The translations under genes were made by a program, and so were the position numbers. The notes under the pieces were generated by a model. The model searched no databases. It was given only the letters and a program-made list of their open reading frames with translations, and was not told the DNA's origin. 64,000 nt of DNA from CAVQDV01 sp963711375 (GTDB taxonomy: Bacteria; Pseudomonadota; Gammaproteobacteria; Coxiellales; Coxiellaceae), in assembly GCA_963711375.1 (NCBI GenBank), contig CAVQDV010000005.1, forward strand, positions 868,001 to 932,000. Reading direction: 5' to 3'. Shown here piece after piece: positions 51,628 to 61,265 of the stretch; the stretch's first letter is position 1, and each line of letters opens with the position of its first letter.

Positions 51628-52175
51628 AAAGTAGATCCAGCGCCAAGTCACAGGATGACAAAAATGCAGTGAAAATTCTCCAACAAGTAAGCCAATCTTT
51701 ACCCCAATCCAAATAATTCATAATGACTACTAAAATACAAAATCAAAGAAGTTAGAATGCTAAAAAAGTCCAGATTTGCCCAAGGTCGGGCGATTTCTTG
51801 AAAAAAATAGCGGAGCATACAGCGAGTATGTGAGCACATTTTTTTCAAGAAATCGCCCGACCTTGGGCAAATATGGGCTTTTCCCAGTTAAGGCAGAGGC
51901 GTCAGGTGGTGATAGTCAAAGCCTAGCGCGACCTAGGGGCTCTCTGCTTTAAGACACCGCAGACCCGTCCTATGGAGATCTCTGTATCCTTACACACACT
52001 AGAGCTTTGCTATCGATGCCTATTTTAGGCATCCTGGGCACCATTACAATTGGGGATTTACCTTTTGTTTTTGTGCGAGATCTCGTATTTTCAAAAATTT
52101 ATGACAAATTTGTGAAATGTTCATCAGCATGTGATAGCATGTTATCTAGGTCGCCAACGAGAAGGAACTCTGGAA
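51628..52175. other. Intergenic region carrying a hairpin element
   Basis: No gene was found. It holds the 99-nt hairpin at 51774-51872, a CCTAG/CTAGG stem near 51931 and a small perfect hairpin GATGCCTA/TAGGCATC at 52015-52033. The position between aroK and the displaced aroB suggests an insertion hot spot. Confidence 0.5.
51774..51872. repeat. Long near-perfect palindrome (35-bp arms)
   Basis: Arms 51774-51808 and 51838-51872 are exact complements (ATTTGCCCAAGGTCGGGCGA at the outer end, A7/T7 at the inner end). The 29-nt centre itself has CATAC/GTATG. It would fold to one hairpin in either strand, as MITE or REP-type elements do. Confidence 0.75.
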
Positions 52176-53162
52176 GTGCCCAAGCTAGAAGATTTGGATT
52201 TTGAAAAGACGGATCTCCCCAAGCATCCAAAAAGTGGTTCTGATCAGCATTTTTTTGGTCGAAATGTTAGTGCTCACCGAGACCTTGTTCAAAATGCTGT
52301 TCCCCGATTCGAACCCGCCGACGTTCATTGTGTCGAAGAAATAGTCGATATTGGAGTCGCCCAATTACTCATCCGAATCTATACCCCAAAAGGGGAACCT
52401 CAAGAAAAATACCCCGTTGTTTTTTGGAATGAAGGAACTGGATTTGTTTCTAATGCTGACAAATTTTCCATGGCCATCTGCAGTAATATTGCAAAGGTCT
52501 CTGGTCATATTGTGGTTGAATTGCAGATCCGTCAAGCACCAGAAACCCCCTTTTCCAAAGGTAAAAAAGACGCCTATCTTTTATTTCAACATTGCATTAA
52601 AAACGCCGAGAAATATAAAATAGACATCAGCAAAATGTCCGTTGCAGGTTATAGCTCCGGAGGCAACATCGCTACTGATATGGCCAATCGTGCCTCGCGA
52701 GATGGAATCGAATTGGAGCAACAAATTCTCATCACGGCACTCATTGATTTATCCTTCTCATTTAACGAACAAGAAATTACCGATGGTATTTCGTACGATT
52801 TTCTTAAATGGGGTATCGATTTAGCAGTGCCATATGGAAAATTAACAAATCCCAGCATTTCACCTTTTTTTCAAGAATATCATCCGAAGTGGCCTCTGAC
52901 TCGATTCATCGTAGGCAGTGAAGATCGACTTCGTCGACAAAATGAAGCTTTTTTTAAAAAATTACAAACAGAAGGAATTGGGGTTGAGATGTTCGTCGTT
53001 GATAAAGTGGGCCACGATTTTATGTGGCAGCAAAAAGCGGTGTCTGATCTCGTCGGAGAATTATTAAATTCGCCAAAAACAGCAGAGACACATAAAGTCA
53101 CACTAAAAGAAAACAAATATAAAATTAGCAACCTGAAATCGAGACACATAAGGCTACATTAA
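52176..53162 (+). CDS. Alpha/beta hydrolase of the hormone-sensitive-lipase type
   Basis: About 328 residues from GTG 52176 with GAAGGA upstream; a GTG at 52131 is another choice. Catalytic parts are GYSSGGN (nucleophile Ser in GxSxG), GSEDRL (Asp) and VGHDF (His). The usual HGGG oxyanion motif is changed to WNEGTGF, so the oxyanion hole is atypical. Substrates of the family are short acyl esters; the natural one is unknown. No signal peptide. It separates aroK from aroB. Confidence 0.82.
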   Translation: MPKLEDLDFEKTDLPKHPKSGSDQHFFGRNVSAHRDLVQNAVPRFEPADVHCVEEIVDIGVAQLLIRIYTPKGEPQEKYPVVFWNEGTGFVSNADKFSMAICSNIAKVSGHIVVELQIRQAPETPFSKGKKDAYLLFQHCIKNAEKYKIDISKMSVAGYSSGGNIATDMANRASRDGIELEQQILITALIDLSFSFNEQEITDGISYDFLKWGIDLAVPYGKLTNPSISPFFQEYHPKWPLTRFIVGSEDRLRRQNEAFFKKLQTEGIGVEMFVVDKVGHDFMWQQKAVSDLVGELLNSPKTAETHKVTLKENKYKISNLKSRHIRLH

Positions 53163-53183
53163 GAGACCTGAAAAATAGACCAT

Positions 53184-53570
53184 TTAGGCCATCGTTGTGA
53201 CCAAATTTTTGAGCATCATACAGCTCATCGAGTTAAGGGGTTTACCCCATACATCATCAATTCCAGCTTCTTTACAAGCCTCTCGAATTTTTGCATCTTC
53301 GGGACTGTGTGCGGTTAAGGCAATAATCTGGGCATTCGCGTAAGCTGGTAGTTCCCGAATTTTTTTTGCGATTTGATAACCATCCATGTCCGGCAAACCA
53401 AGATCCAGCAAAATCAAAGGATAATTTTGCTTCTGAATTTTTGACAAGGCGCTTAGCCCAAGTTTTTCTACTTCTACGGCAAAGCCTTGTTGCTTCAGCA
53501 TGTGAGTAGAGACTTTGATGGCTATATCATTGTCCTCAATTAATAATACGGTTAAAGCGCTCATTGACAT
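53184..53570 (-). CDS. Single-domain response regulator
   Basis: 128 residues forming just a receiver: VLLIEDN acidic pocket, LLDLGLPDMDG with the phosphoacceptor Asp, ALTAHS and WGKPL lysine. It has no output domain. It overlaps the kinase gene before it by 10 nt and is its evident partner. Its sequence is close to the receiver in the hybrid kinase at 15383-16609. Confidence 0.92.
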   Translation of the reverse strand: MSMSALTVLLIEDNDIAIKVSTHMLKQQGFAVEVEKLGLSALSKIQKQNYPLILLDLGLPDMDGYQIAKKIRELPAYANAQIIALTAHSPEDAKIREACKEAGIDDVWGKPLNSMSCMMLKNLVTTMA

Positions 53571-54772
53571 CTTCCTTGATCAACTTTGAAAGGTAAAACG
53601 ACGGTAAATTTCGTACCTTGGTTTAGACGGCTTGAAACTGTAATTTCGCCCTGCATTTGTGTAATGAATTTTTTGACCAGGTATAATCCCAAGCCAATCC
53701 CCTTAAATCGACCATTGTTTGACGCATGTTGCCGAAAGAATTTGTCGAAAATTAATTCGGACTGCTCTTCTGGAATTCCCACTCCAGAATCCTCCACCAC
53801 TAGGATCAAGGTCAATTTACTATTTTCAATCGGAGTACTCGTAACGTGAATCGAAACGCCCCCCTGCTGAGTGAATTTAATCGCATTGCTAATTAAATTC
53901 AATAAAACTCGATATAAACGATCTTTATCCCCAAAAATAATAAGCGGAACCGCCTCGTCAATTGTGACATCAACCTTTAATTTTTTGTATTCCGCAGGGG
54001 GTTTTTCTAAAGAGATCAATTTATTGATGAGCTCGCGAATATCGATATCGGACTCAATAATTTTGTATTCCTTCGCCTCGCGTTTAGCAAAATCCAAAAT
54101 GCGATCGCTATATTCCATTAACTCTTCACCACATTTTCGAATATCGGCCAAATATTCTTTCCATGTCGGATTCTCAATTTGATCGATCAAAATTTCCGCC
54201 AATCCAATAATGCCCGAGAGTGGCGTACGAATATCGTGTTCCATATCGCGAATAAATTGAGTTTTCAAGCGGTCCGCAATTTCGGCTTGTTCTTTTGCCA
54301 AACGCAATTCACTTTCGATTTTTTTTAAGTACGTGATGTCAAACGTATTCCCAATAATGCCGATAATTTCGCCATGATCATCTTTCCAAGGGCGTTTTAT
54401 CGATAATTGCACGCATTTTTCACCGGTTGAAAGATAGGCTTCCTCTTCATTTTGAATTTCTTGGCCGGTTTCGATAACGATTCTATCGTTTTCTGTAAAT
54501 TGGCGAGCAATTTCAAGCTCAAAAAGATCAAAGTCCGATTTACCCACCACCTCAGGAACCGCAAAACCGTGCTTTTTATCACTCTCGACGCTTGTTTTAT
54601 TACGCCCATGATAAATTCCTTCACGATCTTTCCAGTAAATACAAGTTGGCAAATTATCAACAACACTCAATAATTCCGCAATCATTCGATCTTTTTCGGC
54701 TAAAGCTCCCCTAAGCTGCAGAAGGTCAGCTTGTTCAAAATCCATGTCGAGGTCCGTCTTCATGATCCGCAA
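53561..54772 (-). CDS. PAS sensor histidine kinase
   Basis: 403 residues: a short coiled coil, one PAS/PAC domain (about 35-150; WKDREGIYHGRN, GKSDFDLFELEIARQF) and a kinase core with MEHDIRTPLSG (phosphoacceptor His), NLISNAIKFTQ, DSGVGIP and GIGLGLYLV. There is no membrane segment, so it is a soluble sensor. It is an intact relative of the hybrid at 15383-17331, here with the receiver on a separate gene. The unit is inserted between aroK and aroB. Confidence 0.93.
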   Translation of the reverse strand: MRIMKTDLDMDFEQADLLQLRGALAEKDRMIAELLSVVDNLPTCIYWKDREGIYHGRNKTSVESDKKHGFAVPEVVGKSDFDLFELEIARQFTENDRIVIETGQEIQNEEEAYLSTGEKCVQLSIKRPWKDDHGEIIGIIGNTFDITYLKKIESELRLAKEQAEIADRLKTQFIRDMEHDIRTPLSGIIGLAEILIDQIENPTWKEYLADIRKCGEELMEYSDRILDFAKREAKEYKIIESDIDIRELINKLISLEKPPAEYKKLKVDVTIDEAVPLIIFGDKDRLYRVLLNLISNAIKFTQQGGVSIHVTSTPIENSKLTLILVVEDSGVGIPEEQSELIFDKFFRQHASNNGRFKGIGLGLYLVKKFITQMQGEITVSSRLNQGTKFTVVLPFKVDQGRCQ

Positions 54773-54826
54773 TTATAGTCTAATAATTTAAAATAAAGAA
54801 GGGCTTGTGATTATTTTCTACACGAT

Positions 54827-54832
54827 TATAAT
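54827..54832 (+). promoter_or_regulatory. Possible -10 of aroB
   Basis: TATAAT, with TTGTGA 16 nt upstream (54805-54810), ends 8 nt before ATG 54840. If it is used, the aroB mRNA would be leaderless. Confidence 0.35.
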
Positions 54833-54839
54833 CTGCCAG

Positions 54840-55925
54840 ATGAAAACACATTCCATTACCGTTACCTACCTCGGCGGCAGCTATCCGATTTACATCGGCG
54901 AAAATCTTTTGAACGACAGCGAGCTGATTAAGCAGCATCTAGCTAGCCATCGCGCTGTAATTGTTACGAATGTCACTGTCGCAAAAATTTATTTGGGTTC
55001 TTTGAAAAAAATACTGGAAGGCATTACGCTCGACGCTGTAATTTTACCGGATGGAGAAGAATACAAAAATCTCGACACATTTAAACAAATTCTCGATAAT
55101 CTTGCAGGAAAACAACATCACCGTGACACCACCGTAATCGCCCTCGGGGGAGGAGTCGTTGGTGATATGGCTGGATTTGCGGCGGCTTGCTTTCTTCGAG
55201 GTGTGGCATTTATCCAAATTCCCACTACGCTTCTCTCGCAGGTGGACTCCTCGATTGGGGGAAAAACCGGCGTAAATCATCCGATGGGGAAAAATTTAAT
55301 TGGCGCATTTCATCAGCCAAAAGCAGTTTTTATCGACACAGAAACACTCCGCACCTTACCGGAGAGAGAATTTAATGCAGGTCTTTCGGAAATTATCAAA
55401 GCCGCACTCATTAAAAATGCGGATTTTTTCGATTGGATAAGCCAAAATATCGATGCGTTGATGGCACGTGATAAAGAAGCTCTTTCGATCGCTATCCAAC
55501 GCGCCTGTAGCATCAAAGCGAATATCGTCGCTGAAGACGAAAAAGAAATGGGCATACGCGCACTCCTCAATTTCGGCCATACTTTTGGACACGCCATCGA
55601 AAATGCCTTAAATTATGGGGTTTGGCTGCATGGAGAAGCGGTAGCGATGGGTATGGTCATGGCCTGTGAACTTTCCGTCCGCATCGGCTGGCTTGACATA
55701 AATTCCCGCGATCAAGTTACCCTTTTGCTGACCAAAATCGGACTACCCACCACTTTACCTCGAAAAATAAAGCCGAAAGCACTCGAGACCCTTCTGGGAA
55801 GCGACAAAAAAATCCTGCAAAATAAAATGCGCTTCATATTGCTTAAGAAAATTGGGGAAGCTGAAATTACCAGCGACATTACCCCGGTTATGCTTCAAGA
55901 CTTACTGCTGGATTTTACCTCTTAA
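54840..55925 (+). CDS. aroB: 3-dehydroquinate synthase
   Basis: 361 residues from ATG 54840, equal to the usual length; a GTG at 54807 with AAGAAGG before it would add 11 hydrophobic residues. Signature parts are GGGVVGDMAGFAA, PTTLLSQVDSSIGGKTGVN (NAD and substrate site) and the zinc ligands E and H (GLSEIIKAAL, HTFGHA and HGEAVAMGM). It closes DAHP to dehydroquinate in the shikimate pathway. Confidence 0.95.
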   Translation: MKTHSITVTYLGGSYPIYIGENLLNDSELIKQHLASHRAVIVTNVTVAKIYLGSLKKILEGITLDAVILPDGEEYKNLDTFKQILDNLAGKQHHRDTTVIALGGGVVGDMAGFAAACFLRGVAFIQIPTTLLSQVDSSIGGKTGVNHPMGKNLIGAFHQPKAVFIDTETLRTLPEREFNAGLSEIIKAALIKNADFFDWISQNIDALMARDKEALSIAIQRACSIKANIVAEDEKEMGIRALLNFGHTFGHAIENALNYGVWLHGEAVAMGMVMACELSVRIGWLDINSRDQVTLLLTKIGLPTTLPRKIKPKALETLLGSDKKILQNKMRFILLKKIGEAEITSDITPVMLQDLLLDFTS

Positions 55926-56024
55926 ACCCCTTTCCCCCTTATGAGTTATTACGTTTTTTTCAAAACTTGCAGGGATCCCGGATTTTGGTATCATCAATAA
56001 TAGGACATAGAAGGGAAACACCGC

Positions 56025-57437
56025 GTGAAAAAAATTTTAACTTTTTTGATTTGCTTTTGGGTAGGATGCGCCAGTGCAAACCAAACACAGGACCATCTTA
56101 ATGAGCTCGTTTTAAAAAGTAAAAACCCAAGGCTAGGCCGAGTGAACATCGGCGTCCTGGTGAAATCGCTAAAAACAGGCAGAACCATTTACGAATATCA
56201 GGCCGACCATCTTTTCGCCCCTGCCAGTATTCAAAAGCTTTTCACGGCCACAGCTGGATTAAGCTATTTAAAGCCTGATTTTCGATTTTCAACAAAGGTC
56301 TACACCACCGGCACCATTCAAAATGGAGAATTACAAGGCAATTTATATTTGAAATTCGCAGGGGACCCAACCTTAAACACCAGCGATCTCAAAGCCATGA
56401 TCGAAAAATTGAAAACCTTTGGAATTCGCCGAGTAACAGGCAGAATTTACCTCGACAATAGCGAATTCAACTGGGTGCCTTATCCCGCTGGCTGGCTTTG
56501 GGACGATCTTAGCTTTAATTATGCCGCCCCCATGAATGCCATTATTCTAAATGAAAATAAATTTGGCCTTGGAATTTTTCCAGAAAGACCTGGCACAAGA
56601 CCACTGTTAAAAGCCCATTTACCCGGCGGAGTGGCCAACTTTGATAACCGACTAATTACAACATCTCATTATGATAGAGGCTGTCCTGTCACGATTTATA
56701 GCACTCAGAAAAATTATTATCGCATTAGCGGATGCTTAGACAAACGTCTCGGCGGGCAAGGCCGCTCTTTAGCTATTCGTGACATCGTACGTTATGCCGA
56801 AGTGCTCACGAAACAATATGTGAACGAAAGTCATCTAGGCTATAGCGGTCCGATCACCTTAGAATCAACCCCTGCGAATGCAAAGCTATTATTTCAGCAC
56901 GATTCTGCCCCTTTGCACGAAGTCATGATGCGCATGCTGAAGAAATCTGACAACTTATATACGAATGCCATATTGCGAAAAATTGGCGAGGAATACAATC
57001 GCGAGCCAAGCACTTGGCCAAACAGTTTAGCGGCTTTAAAAGCAATTTTGGCGCCATCTGGAATTAATTTTCAACATGTGCTTATAAATGATGGAGCCGG
57101 CCTGTCGCGCTACAACTTATTTTCACCGCGACAATTCGTGCAGCTTTTAGAATACGTTTACCGCGATAATGGCGTACGGGATCCATTAATCCATGCGTTA
57201 CCGATTGCTGGACGTGATGGCACTTTACGTTGGCGCATGCCAGAATTAGGAAGACGCGGCAATGTTCGCGCAAAAACAGGCTCCATGACAGGCGTGAGCA
57301 GTTTAGCCGGATTTATTTACACTGATCACGGCGACGTACTCGTCTTTACGATCATGGTGAATAATTTTACGGGTTCCAAAGCCCCCTTCAGTTATCTGGA
57401 AAATAGAATGTGCGAATATCTGGTGAAGGCTGAATAG
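56025..57437 (+). CDS. dacB: D-alanyl-D-alanine carboxypeptidase/endopeptidase (PBP4)
   Basis: 470 residues starting with GTG 56025 (GAAGGG upstream). A signal peptide ends near GCASA. Serine peptidase S13 motifs: SxxK PASIQKL (S68, K71), SDN (SxN) and KTG (RAKTGSMTG). It trims or cuts peptide crosslinks of peptidoglycan in the periplasm. Its stop overlaps the aroE start by one base. Confidence 0.94.
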   Translation: MKKILTFLICFWVGCASANQTQDHLNELVLKSKNPRLGRVNIGVLVKSLKTGRTIYEYQADHLFAPASIQKLFTATAGLSYLKPDFRFSTKVYTTGTIQNGELQGNLYLKFAGDPTLNTSDLKAMIEKLKTFGIRRVTGRIYLDNSEFNWVPYPAGWLWDDLSFNYAAPMNAIILNENKFGLGIFPERPGTRPLLKAHLPGGVANFDNRLITTSHYDRGCPVTIYSTQKNYYRISGCLDKRLGGQGRSLAIRDIVRYAEVLTKQYVNESHLGYSGPITLESTPANAKLLFQHDSAPLHEVMMRMLKKSDNLYTNAILRKIGEEYNREPSTWPNSLAALKAILAPSGINFQHVLINDGAGLSRYNLFSPRQFVQLLEYVYRDNGVRDPLIHALPIAGRDGTLRWRMPELGRRGNVRAKTGSMTGVSSLAGFIYTDHGDVLVFTIMVNNFTGSKAPFSYLENRMCEYLVKAE

Positions 57438-58276
57438 TGGACAAATATGGATTAATGGGGCATCCCATTGCTCACAGTATTTCTCCACTTATTCACTCTC
57501 TATTTGCGAAGCAAACCAAACAAAAAATGCTATATGAAAAATTTGATGTGCTTCCCGAAAAATTCGCTGAAACCGTAAAAAAATTCCAAGTACTAGGAAT
57601 TAAGGGATTAAACATCACCTTGCCCTTTAAAATAGAGGCCTATTTATTAGCCACTGTATTAAGTGATCAAGCGAAAGAATGTGGCGCGGTCAACACCCTA
57701 ATGTTTACTGAAAATGGCGGTATTTTTGGGGATAATACTGATGGACCCGGCCTAGTTCGGGATCTCACTCAGAATCATCACTATTCCTTAAGAGGAAAAA
57801 AAATTTTGGTGATCGGTGCCGGCGGAGCGGCACGTGAAATAATCCCGGCGCTACTAAAACGGGAACCGGCTTCTGTTGTTCTCACCAACCGAACGCTCGA
57901 AAAAGCCGAAGAACTTGCCGCACAATTTCTGATGAAAGGCGACATCAGCGCACAAGCTATTACAGAGCTTAAGAGTCCCTTTGATCTCATCATCAATGCC
58001 AGTAGTGCTGGAATTACCGGAGCATTTCCACCATTAGCTGGAGCTCTGATTCATTCAAAGACATGGTGTTATGATTTAGTTTATAATCCAAAATTCCCAT
58101 CATTTTTAGACTGGGCTTTAGTCTTTCAGCCGGAAAAATCTATAAATGGTGTTGGCATGCTTGTTGAGCAAGCCGCTCTCTCTTTTTATTTATGGCGAGG
58201 TGTGGTGCCACTCACAGCGCCCGTGATTGAACAATTATTGAATCGAGGTCATCGTGAATCTACCGCAATTTTCTAA
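57437..58276 (+). CDS. aroE: Shikimate dehydrogenase
   Basis: 279 residues, GTG start overlapping the dacB stop. Shikimate-binding GHPIAHSISP, the catalytic Lys/Asp in NITLPFK and NTDGPGL, and the NADP fold GAGGAAREI. It reduces 3-dehydroshikimate to shikimate. The third shikimate gene of the window. Confidence 0.95.
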   Translation: MDKYGLMGHPIAHSISPLIHSLFAKQTKQKMLYEKFDVLPEKFAETVKKFQVLGIKGLNITLPFKIEAYLLATVLSDQAKECGAVNTLMFTENGGIFGDNTDGPGLVRDLTQNHHYSLRGKKILVIGAGGAAREIIPALLKREPASVVLTNRTLEKAEELAAQFLMKGDISAQAITELKSPFDLIINASSAGITGAFPPLAGALIHSKTWCYDLVYNPKFPSFLDWALVFQPEKSINGVGMLVEQAALSFYLWRGVVPLTAPVIEQLLNRGHRESTAIF

Positions 58277-60269
58277 CATTAAAATCCCAAAAATTGAATC
58301 GCAGCTCACCGAAATTCTGTCGGAAAATAGAGCTGAAATAAATCGTCTTCTGGATAAAAACACCGACTATAATTGGGATAATTTATTCCGCCCCTTTGAA
58401 GATCTTGATGATCGCTTACACCATTTTTGGGGCCCCATTTCACATATGCACGCCGTTGTCTCCTCTGCGCCACTGCGTGAGGCTTATCAAAAATGTTTGC
58501 CACTTCTTTCCGCTTATTCCAGCGAAATGGGTCACAACCATCGTTTATTTTCGGCAGTTAAAAGCATAGCGAGTAGTAAAAAGTATAATCATTTGAGTCT
58601 AGCCCAGCAGAAAATTATCGATAATGATTTAATAGATTTTAAGTTAGCTGGCGTGGATTTACCAAAAAATGAGCAAATTCTGCATGCTAAATTATGTCAA
58701 GAATTATCGGAACTAACGAATAAATTCGAAGAAAATATTTTAGACGCCACACAGGCTTGGCACTACCATGTGACCGATGAAGAAAAATTATCTGGCTTGC
58801 CAGAGCTCGCGATTGCGGCCGCCAAACAACTCGCCGAGGATAAGAAAAAACCTGGCTGGCTATTTTCACTAGAAGCGCCGTCTTATTTAGCGGTTATGAT
58901 GCATGCGGATTCAAGAGATTTTAGAAAATCTATGTATCATGCTTATTGCACTCGTGCTTCGGATCAAGGGCCGAATGCTGGCCAATTTGACAACTCTTCA
59001 GTGATGAAAGAAATTTTAAAAAAGCGTCTAGAGCTCGCTCGACTTCTTGGATTTTCGAATTTTGCCGAATATTCCCTGGCTCGCAAAATGGTAAAAAAAA
59101 CCGAGCAAGTTTTAGATTTTCTTAATGATTTAGTGACTGCTGCTTTGCCAAAAGCCAAAGAAGAATTTAGAGAACTTCAAGATTTTGCTAAAACACTCGG
59201 AACCGACTCTTTAGAGGCTTGGGATGTGCCCTATTTTTCCGAAAAATTAAGCGAGCATCGTTATGCAATTTCAGAGGAAACCTTGAGGCCCTATTTTCCA
59301 GAAACCCATGTGATTAATGGATTATTTACCATCGTACAAAAATTATTTTCGATTCGCGCCGAAAAAATCGCGCATTTTGATACTTGGCACAAAGACGTCC
59401 AGTGCTTCGCCCTACACGATGCCGATGACAAAGTCATTAGTTATTTATATATGGATTTATATGCCCGCGAAAATAAAAGAGGCGGCGCTTGGATGGACGA
59501 ACTACAAACTCGTCGAAAATTATCTGATGGTGAAATTCAATTACCCATCGCTTTTTTGGTCTGTAATTTTTCTCGGCCGCTAGATGGAAAACCGGCTTTA
59601 TTAACACATGAAGAAGTGCTAACGCTTTTCCATGAATGCGGGCATAGCTTGCAGCACATGCTAACAAAAATTGATTATGCTGGTGTTTCTGGTTTACGCG
59701 GAATTCCTTGGGATGCCATCGAAATTGCTAGCCAATTTTTAGAAAATTGGGCCTGGGAAAAATCAGGAATCGATTTAATTTCCTCGCATTTTGAAACGCA
59801 CAAGCCATTATCAGATGAATTATTTTCTAAAATGCATCGCGCCAAAAATTTTCAAACCGCCATGCAAATGGTTCGACAACTTGAATTTTCCCTATTTGAT
59901 TTTCGCTTGCATCTCGAATTTAATCCAGAGGTGCATAATCAAGTTCAAACTATTTTAAATGAAATTCGCGCTCAAATTTCTGTGATCCCCTTGCCTATAT
60001 TTAATCGTTTTCAACACGGTTTCTCTCACATATTTGCGGGAGGTTATGCGGCTGGATATTATAGCTATAAATGGGCCGAACTCATGGCCGCTGATGCTTT
60101 TTCACTCTTTTTAGAAAATGGCATATTTGATAGGGCTACGAGCCAGAAATTCCAAAATACCTTTTTGGAAAGTGGGGGTGCCGTTGAACCCATGGCCTTA
60201 TTTATTGAATTTCGCGGTCGAGAGCCTGAAATCGACGCACTTTTGCATCAATCCGGAATAAGGAAATAA
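58254..60269 (+). CDS. prlC: Oligopeptidase A (M3 metallopeptidase)
   Basis: 671 residues, similar to E. coli PrlC (680). Zinc motif HECGH with H460, E461 and H464, plus the third ligand Glu in WDAIEIASQFLENW. It is a cytoplasmic thimet-type oligopeptidase that degrades signal peptides and other short peptides. GTG start; the gene overlaps aroE by 23 nt. Confidence 0.95.
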   Translation: MNLPQFSNIKIPKIESQLTEILSENRAEINRLLDKNTDYNWDNLFRPFEDLDDRLHHFWGPISHMHAVVSSAPLREAYQKCLPLLSAYSSEMGHNHRLFSAVKSIASSKKYNHLSLAQQKIIDNDLIDFKLAGVDLPKNEQILHAKLCQELSELTNKFEENILDATQAWHYHVTDEEKLSGLPELAIAAAKQLAEDKKKPGWLFSLEAPSYLAVMMHADSRDFRKSMYHAYCTRASDQGPNAGQFDNSSVMKEILKKRLELARLLGFSNFAEYSLARKMVKKTEQVLDFLNDLVTAALPKAKEEFRELQDFAKTLGTDSLEAWDVPYFSEKLSEHRYAISEETLRPYFPETHVINGLFTIVQKLFSIRAEKIAHFDTWHKDVQCFALHDADDKVISYLYMDLYARENKRGGAWMDELQTRRKLSDGEIQLPIAFLVCNFSRPLDGKPALLTHEEVLTLFHECGHSLQHMLTKIDYAGVSGLRGIPWDAIEIASQFLENWAWEKSGIDLISSHFETHKPLSDELFSKMHRAKNFQTAMQMVRQLEFSLFDFRLHLEFNPEVHNQVQTILNEIRAQISVIPLPIFNRFQHGFSHIFAGGYAAGYYSYKWAELMAADAFSLFLENGIFDRATSQKFQNTFLESGGAVEPMALFIEFRGREPEIDALLHQSGIRK

Positions 60270-60272
60270 ATC

Positions 60273-60947
60273 ATGAAACCAGAAGAAATGAAAAAATTAG
60301 CCGCTCTCGAGGCTATGAAATGGGTAAAAGACTCGAATGTAATTGGAGTTGGCACTGGTTCCACCGTGAAATATTTCATCGAAGAACTCGCTAAAATTAA
60401 GGGTAGAATCGAAGGGGCTGTGGCAAGTTCTGTTGGAACGGAAAAATTACTAAAACAATATGGCATTCCTTTGGTCAATTTAAATAGTCTTAATAGGTTA
60501 CCCATTTATGTCGATGGGGCTGATGAATTTAATCCCTATTTATCCCTGATCAAAGGCGGCGGTGGGGCATTAACGCGTGAAAAAATTATTGCGGCGGTTG
60601 CGGAAAAATTTGTTTGCATTGTTGATGAGAGCAAGAAAGTTTCCATTCTGGGGAAATTCCCACTCGCTGTAGAGGTTATTCCGATGGCACGAAGTTATGT
60701 CGCTCGCCAATTGGTGAAATTGGGCGGCGAACCGGATTATCGAAGCGATTTTGTGAGCGATAATGGAAATATTATTTTGGATGTTTATAATTTAGATCTA
60801 AGTAAACCCATGCATATGGAAGAAATAATCAATAATATCCCCGGTGTGGTTTGCAATGGGCTTTTCGCTAAACGTGGGGCTGATGTGGTTTTAATGGCCA
60901 CTCCTAATGGGGTAGTTGTTATTCCGGATAGTATGACTCCTGAATGA
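60273..60947 (+). CDS. rpiA: Ribose-5-phosphate isomerase A
   Basis: 224 residues. VGTGSTVKYFIEEL, DGADEFN (catalytic Asp), KGGGGALTREKI and VDESKKV are all typical. It interconverts ribose-5-P and ribulose-5-P. It starts 3 nt after prlC, so dacB-aroE-prlC-rpiA are likely one transcript. Confidence 0.96.
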   Translation: MKPEEMKKLAALEAMKWVKDSNVIGVGTGSTVKYFIEELAKIKGRIEGAVASSVGTEKLLKQYGIPLVNLNSLNRLPIYVDGADEFNPYLSLIKGGGGALTREKIIAAVAEKFVCIVDESKKVSILGKFPLAVEVIPMARSYVARQLVKLGGEPDYRSDFVSDNGNIILDVYNLDLSKPMHMEEIINNIPGVVCNGLFAKRGADVVLMATPNGVVVIPDSMTPE

Positions 60948-61013
60948 ATTATTTTGGATTTGCTGTTTGTTCAAGAGTGTGTCAATATTTAATTTCATCA
61001 CAAGGAGGGGAAC

Positions 61014-61202
61014 ATGTTAGTTTTAACTCGTTCCGTTGGCGAGCGCTTGATCATCAATAACGGTGAAATTAAGCTCTGCATTTTAGAAGTAAAAGGAAAT
61101 CAAGTCCGCATTGGGATAGAGGCCCCGCGACATATTTCTGTTCATCGCGAAGAAATTTACAAACGCATTCAATCTGAAACCAAAGAATCCGAAACCGCCT
61201 AG
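61014..61202 (+). CDS. csrA: Carbon storage regulator CsrA
   Basis: 62 residues with an exceptionally strong ribosome site (AAGGAGGGG). MLVLTRSVGERLIIN, VKGNQVRIGIEAP and HREEIYKRIQ are conserved, including the RNA-binding L4/R6 and R44-type positions. It is a dimeric RNA-binding protein that blocks ribosome sites of many mRNAs; in Legionellales it governs the switch between replicative and transmissive phases. Confidence 0.96.
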   Translation: MLVLTRSVGERLIINNGEIKLCILEVKGNQVRIGIEAPRHISVHREEIYKRIQSETKESETA

Positions 61203-61265
61203 TTCCTTGTCTTCTCACGCTTGTTTTGCCGATCAAAGCGCTCAGAATAGATTCAGAGTGAAAAT

